Made by a program: the position numbers and the translations under genes. The notes under the pieces are model-generated. The model made no database searches. It saw only the letters and a list, made by a program, of their open reading frames with translations, and was not told where the DNA came from. Below are positions 33,615 through 35,809 of a DNA stretch of 35,809 nt, in pieces (the first letter of the stretch is position 1; each line of letters starts with the position of its first letter). The stretch spans positions 1 through 35,809 of the forward strand of contig JAFGNB010000138.1 in the NCBI GenBank assembly GCA_016927235.1. The letters are read 5' to 3'. The stretch is from Chitinispirillaceae bacterium (lineage in GTDB: Bacteria > Fibrobacterota > Chitinivibrionia > Chitinivibrionales > Chitinispirillaceae).

Positions 33615-34437
33615 GTGTACAACGGCTTACTGGAAAAAGGTTTACGGTAACCTGGATCGCCTGTTCCTCCGCATCGTCCATACGCGCAATCTCCATCAGA
33701 TCGCGTTGTAATTCCCTGATCCGCAATTTGAAAAGTTCTACGGTTTTAACGGATACCGACAGTGTCGTCGATGTCGACATTCTACGGTCAATCGGAATGC
33801 CGTCATAGGACTTTATCGCCAAACGAAGCATTTCCAGTTGGAAACGCTCTATTTGAAATGCCTGAAGCGGGGAGGGACGCCCCAACACCAGATTGTTTGT
33901 CTGGTGATAAAGCCCCTGCTCATCCCGTTCAAGAAAACCCAGGCGCTCCAACAGACGTAACGACTCTTTTACTTCGTGGCCGGTAATAGGGGGAACGAGA
34001 AACGATCCCAGCTTTGAGTAATCATCCTTGAAATGATAAAATGTTGCCACCTCCCTGATAACACTGTGATACCATTTGGAGTAGTATTCGTACCGGTCGG
34101 GTTCTATGGTCTGCACATCGAGAGGACGGCGTATTTCAATCAATTTACTATAATAATGGTTTTTTTCATTAATCGTTTTCGCCTGATTGAAAAAAACGAG
34201 ATTTTCAAAATAGTCCGCCTCTTCCCGCGAGTGACCGATCGCCTGAGAGATTTTAAGCACGCTGCTCTCAGTCAGATTTCTTTTATTTTCAATGACATAA
34301 TAAAGAAACGATGGTGTGTTGACCCCGGCCTTCTCTGAGAAATAACGGTATGAAAAGTTTTTTTTAGTGGCTTTCTGATATTGATAATAATCCTTCAGAT
34401 AGGTTCTGTAATTTTGATATTCGAAAACGTTGATCAT
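33601..34437 (-). CDS. TIGR02147-family protein (Fibrobacter-type regulator-like)
   Basis: This 278-residue protein begins MINVFEYQNYRTYLKDYY. It continues with KKNFSYRYFSEKAGVNTPSFLYYVIENKRNLTESSVLKISQAIG, which reads as a helix-turn-helix-like region. Then come ADYFENLVFFNQAKTINEKNHYYSKL, HSVIREVATFYHFKDDYSKLGSFLVPPIT (a second winged or helical part, ~125-190) and LGRPSPLQAFQIERFQLEMLRLAIKSYDGI. This is the layout of TIGR02147, known as a large paralogous set in Fibrobacter succinogenes and relatives and thought to be regulatory. The gene is AT-richer than its partner. It overlaps the LRR gene by 14 bases, and a TATAAT box lies 54 bases upstream. It may regulate the LRR gene or itself; that is inference. 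Confidence 0.82.
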   Translation of the reverse strand: MINVFEYQNYRTYLKDYYQYQKATKKNFSYRYFSEKAGVNTPSFLYYVIENKRNLTESSVLKISQAIGHSREEADYFENLVFFNQAKTINEKNHYYSKLIEIRRPLDVQTIEPDRYEYYSKWYHSVIREVATFYHFKDDYSKLGSFLVPPITGHEVKESLRLLERLGFLERDEQGLYHQTNNLVLGRPSPLQAFQIERFQLEMLRLAIKSYDGIPIDRRMSTSTTLSVSVKTVELFKLRIRELQRDLMEIARMDDAEEQAIQVTVNLFPVSRCTHEKQ

Positions 34438-34490
34438 GTTAACACTCAGAGATACTGTTCAATTTCGAAAAAAACGATGCACCACTATAA

Positions 34491-34496
34491 ATTATA
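34491..34496 (-). promoter_or_regulatory. -10 box (TATAAT) upstream of the TIGR02147-like gene
   Basis: A perfect TATAAT on the minus strand lies 54 bases before the ATG at 34437, in an AT-rich stretch. A matching -35 is not evident (GAACAT stands at the 17-base spacing), so an activator may be needed or the box may be fortuitous. From 34500 to 34645 no gene is seen. Confidence 0.5.
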
Positions 34497-34645
34497 TAGG
34501 GAAAATACATCCCATGTTCGGACTTTCCGGCGAGCGAACCTATTTTATGTTCTCTGAAGCGAACGGAAATTAATGAATTCGGTGAATTTAGGGAAGAATG
34601 TGGTGGGAAGGGAAAGGTGAAGGACGCATTGCGACGCAACGCGCA

Positions 34646-34765
34646 TCAATAGCTGATTTCCAACGTCAAATCGTGAAGACGGCGTTCATCTGAAAGGTCA
34701 TATCCTTCGCTTGATTGCGATTTTTCCTGCTGACCGCCGGAGTCTTCCCGCATCCGCCGCCGCAT
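34646..34765 (-). CDS. Small ORF (39 aa) with strong ribosome binding site
   Basis: GGAGG lies six bases before the ATG at 34765, the best ribosome site in this part of the window, and an in-frame stop directly precedes the ATG. The product MRRRMREDSG..DERRLHDLTLEISY is very charged at its start. It ends in LTLEISY, resembling the last strand of an outer-membrane barrel with its C-terminal aromatic. It starts 27 bases after the stop of the neighbouring exported protein, on the same strand. It is either a genuine small protein translated with that gene or the leftover end of a barrel gene. Length and lack of known relatives keep confidence moderate. Confidence 0.45.
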   Translation of the reverse strand: MRRRMREDSGGQQEKSQSSEGYDLSDERRLHDLTLEISY

Positions 34766-34792
34766 TTATAACCTCCAGGCAGCCTGACAGCC

Positions 34793-35809
34793 CTAACGGA
34801 TCAGCTGCACGTTGTGCGCTACACTGCCTTTACTATCGGTAATCCGAACGAGATAGGAACCGGAGCGCACTCTGTTTCCCTGCGCATCGGCGCCGTCCCA
34901 TAGAATCGAGCCGGCAGCAACGGCAGGCGTCAGGCTCCTGACCAGGGTGCCCTGAATCGCATGAATATCGATTGACACGGGATGCCGGTTCCCTGCTCCC
35001 AGGTCGATCCGTACGGTTCCTGTTGTACGGTCGGCGATGACCTTTGCCGCCGGGTGAGCAAAGCGGGCGCGATCACCCTTGACCCGTGCGCCGCTCGTCA
35101 CCGTTACCGGCGCATACACCATGTCGCCCGTTTCGATATCCGCCATTTCAGGCGCCAATATAGTTATGATGGTGGAAGGTGCCTGATTCATCTTGCCGGT
35201 TTTTGTAAAATAATAGAGCGTATCGTTGCCCTCCTGGTCGCCGGTTTGAATCTTTAGAAATATTGCCACCGGTACAATGCAGATTCCGATGGAATCGTTG
35301 AGGTCGAACAGAGAGTTATTTTTCAATTCTTCGATTTCCACCAAATCCGAGTCGGAGATGGCGTCGAATCCTTCGAAAATAGCTACCGCCGAATCGAGGG
35401 AAATGACGGTATCGGGTTCGTCGCCCTTCTCCAGTACGATATCGGCCGGAGCGCCGAATCCTTGCCAGACCTCCACATCGTCGACATCGACCGGCACATC
35501 CTCCTCATTGGATTGATCGTGAGCCTTAATCGTCTTCCCGTTGATTGCCGAGGGCAGGGAAGCATCCGTCGGCAGGTCAATCGCCTGAGATTTGTACTGC
35601 TGCAGCAGTGCGGCAACCGTTTGCTCATCGAGCCCGCCGCTCTCCAGAGCCAGCATCTGCTGATTTCCCAGGTCGCGAACCACCACGAATTGCGCCTCGA
35701 CCACGTCCCACGATTCAGGCATGCCGACAAGCAGATGCAGTGAGTCCCGTTCAATTTTTTTGGATATCGTAGCACTGCTGTCGATATACATGAAAACATT
35801 GACCAGGGC
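34793..35809 (-). CDS. Exported protein with FlgD/Por-type sorting tail, 5'-partial
   Basis: The frame is open to the right edge (ALVNVF precedes the first visible Met at 35791), so the N-terminus is missing. About 339 residues are visible. The first ~230 are acidic and without a recognised fold (DSLHLLVGMPESWDVVEAQFVVV, DVPVDVDDVEVWQGFG, DTLYYFTKTGKMNQAPSTI). The last ~85 residues form an FlgD-Ig-like sorting domain (VSIDIHAIQGTLVRSL, ILWDGADAQGNRVRSGSYLVRITDSKG, ending LIR), the same kind of tail as on the peptidases and glycosidases of this window. The rest of the protein must be read outside the window before any role can be suggested. Confidence 0.65.
   Translation of the reverse strand, partial: ALVNVFMYIDSSATISKKIERDSLHLLVGMPESWDVVEAQFVVVRDLGNQQMLALESGGLDEQTVAALLQQYKSQAIDLPTDASLPSAINGKTIKAHDQSNEEDVPVDVDDVEVWQGFGAPADIVLEKGDEPDTVISLDSAVAIFEGFDAISDSDLVEIEELKNNSLFDLNDSIGICIVPVAIFLKIQTGDQEGNDTLYYFTKTGKMNQAPSTIITILAPEMADIETGDMVYAPVTVTSGARVKGDRARFAHPAAKVIADRTTGTVRIDLGAGNRHPVSIDIHAIQGTLVRSLTPAVAAGSILWDGADAQGNRVRSGSYLVRITDSKGSVAHNVQLIR

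Noticed and set aside
34500-34645. Short imperfect repeats such as GTTCG/CGAAC in the gap before the TIGR02147-like gene
   Set aside because: Five-base arms over a long loop are expected by chance. No direct-repeat array or CRISPR pattern is present.

Overview
The window is about 36 kb of bacterial chromosome, mostly GC-rich, and very dense in secreted and envelope proteins. The best clue to the host is the gene at 33601-34437. It resembles TIGR02147, a family described as a paralogous set in Fibrobacter succinogenes. At least nine exported proteins also end in a 50-80 residue tail of the Por-secretion/FlgD-like sorting type (a 'G-r-v' strand, then 'sGxYlvrv', then a short basic or hydrophobic end). 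Together with secreted glycosidases, M64 peptidases and beta-barrel proteins, this suggests a Fibrobacterota-like (Fibrobacteres/Chitinispirillia) polysaccharide degrader. This placement is an inference, since there is no rRNA or marker gene in the window.

Region 1 (1-19845, all + strand) is one long co-directional run with tiny gaps or overlaps. It holds a GH31-type glycosidase (cut by the left edge), an FGE/SUMF1-fold protein, an O-antigen-ligase-like membrane protein fused to TPRs, a GH127 beta-L-arabinofuranosidase, a DUF5060-type TIM-barrel glycosidase and an M64 zinc peptidase. These are followed by two lipoproteins, an outer-membrane protein, a papain-like peptidase, a multi-spanning membrane protein and a PD40/TolB-like protein with a CxxCH motif. 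The glycosidases point to arabinose-containing plant or exopolysaccharide side chains. The later genes look like an envelope or secretion set.

Region 2 (19846-29317, mainly - strand) holds a YedE-like selenium/sulfur transporter behind a SurA-like lipoprotein, and an outer-membrane barrel followed by a GH43-CBM6 arabinanase/xylosidase-type enzyme. It also has an agmatine-deiminase/PAD-fold protein that lacks its catalytic-cysteine segment, a second M64 peptidase paralogous to the first, and a decayed, frameshifted remnant of the outer-membrane barrel gene. The part from about 21 to 26 kb is visibly AT-richer than the rest.

Region 3 (29301-35809, - strand) has a MATE transporter, an AAA/DUF4143 ATPase, a frameshifted fragment of an SbcC-type ATPase, an LRR lipoprotein-like gene overlapped by its TIGR02147 regulator-like partner, a 39-codon small ORF with a strong ribosome binding site, and the 3' part of another exported protein with a sorting tail. 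The two gene remnants and the paralogous M64 pair show that this side has been rearranged. No rRNA, tRNA, CRISPR array or intact mobile element was recognised.
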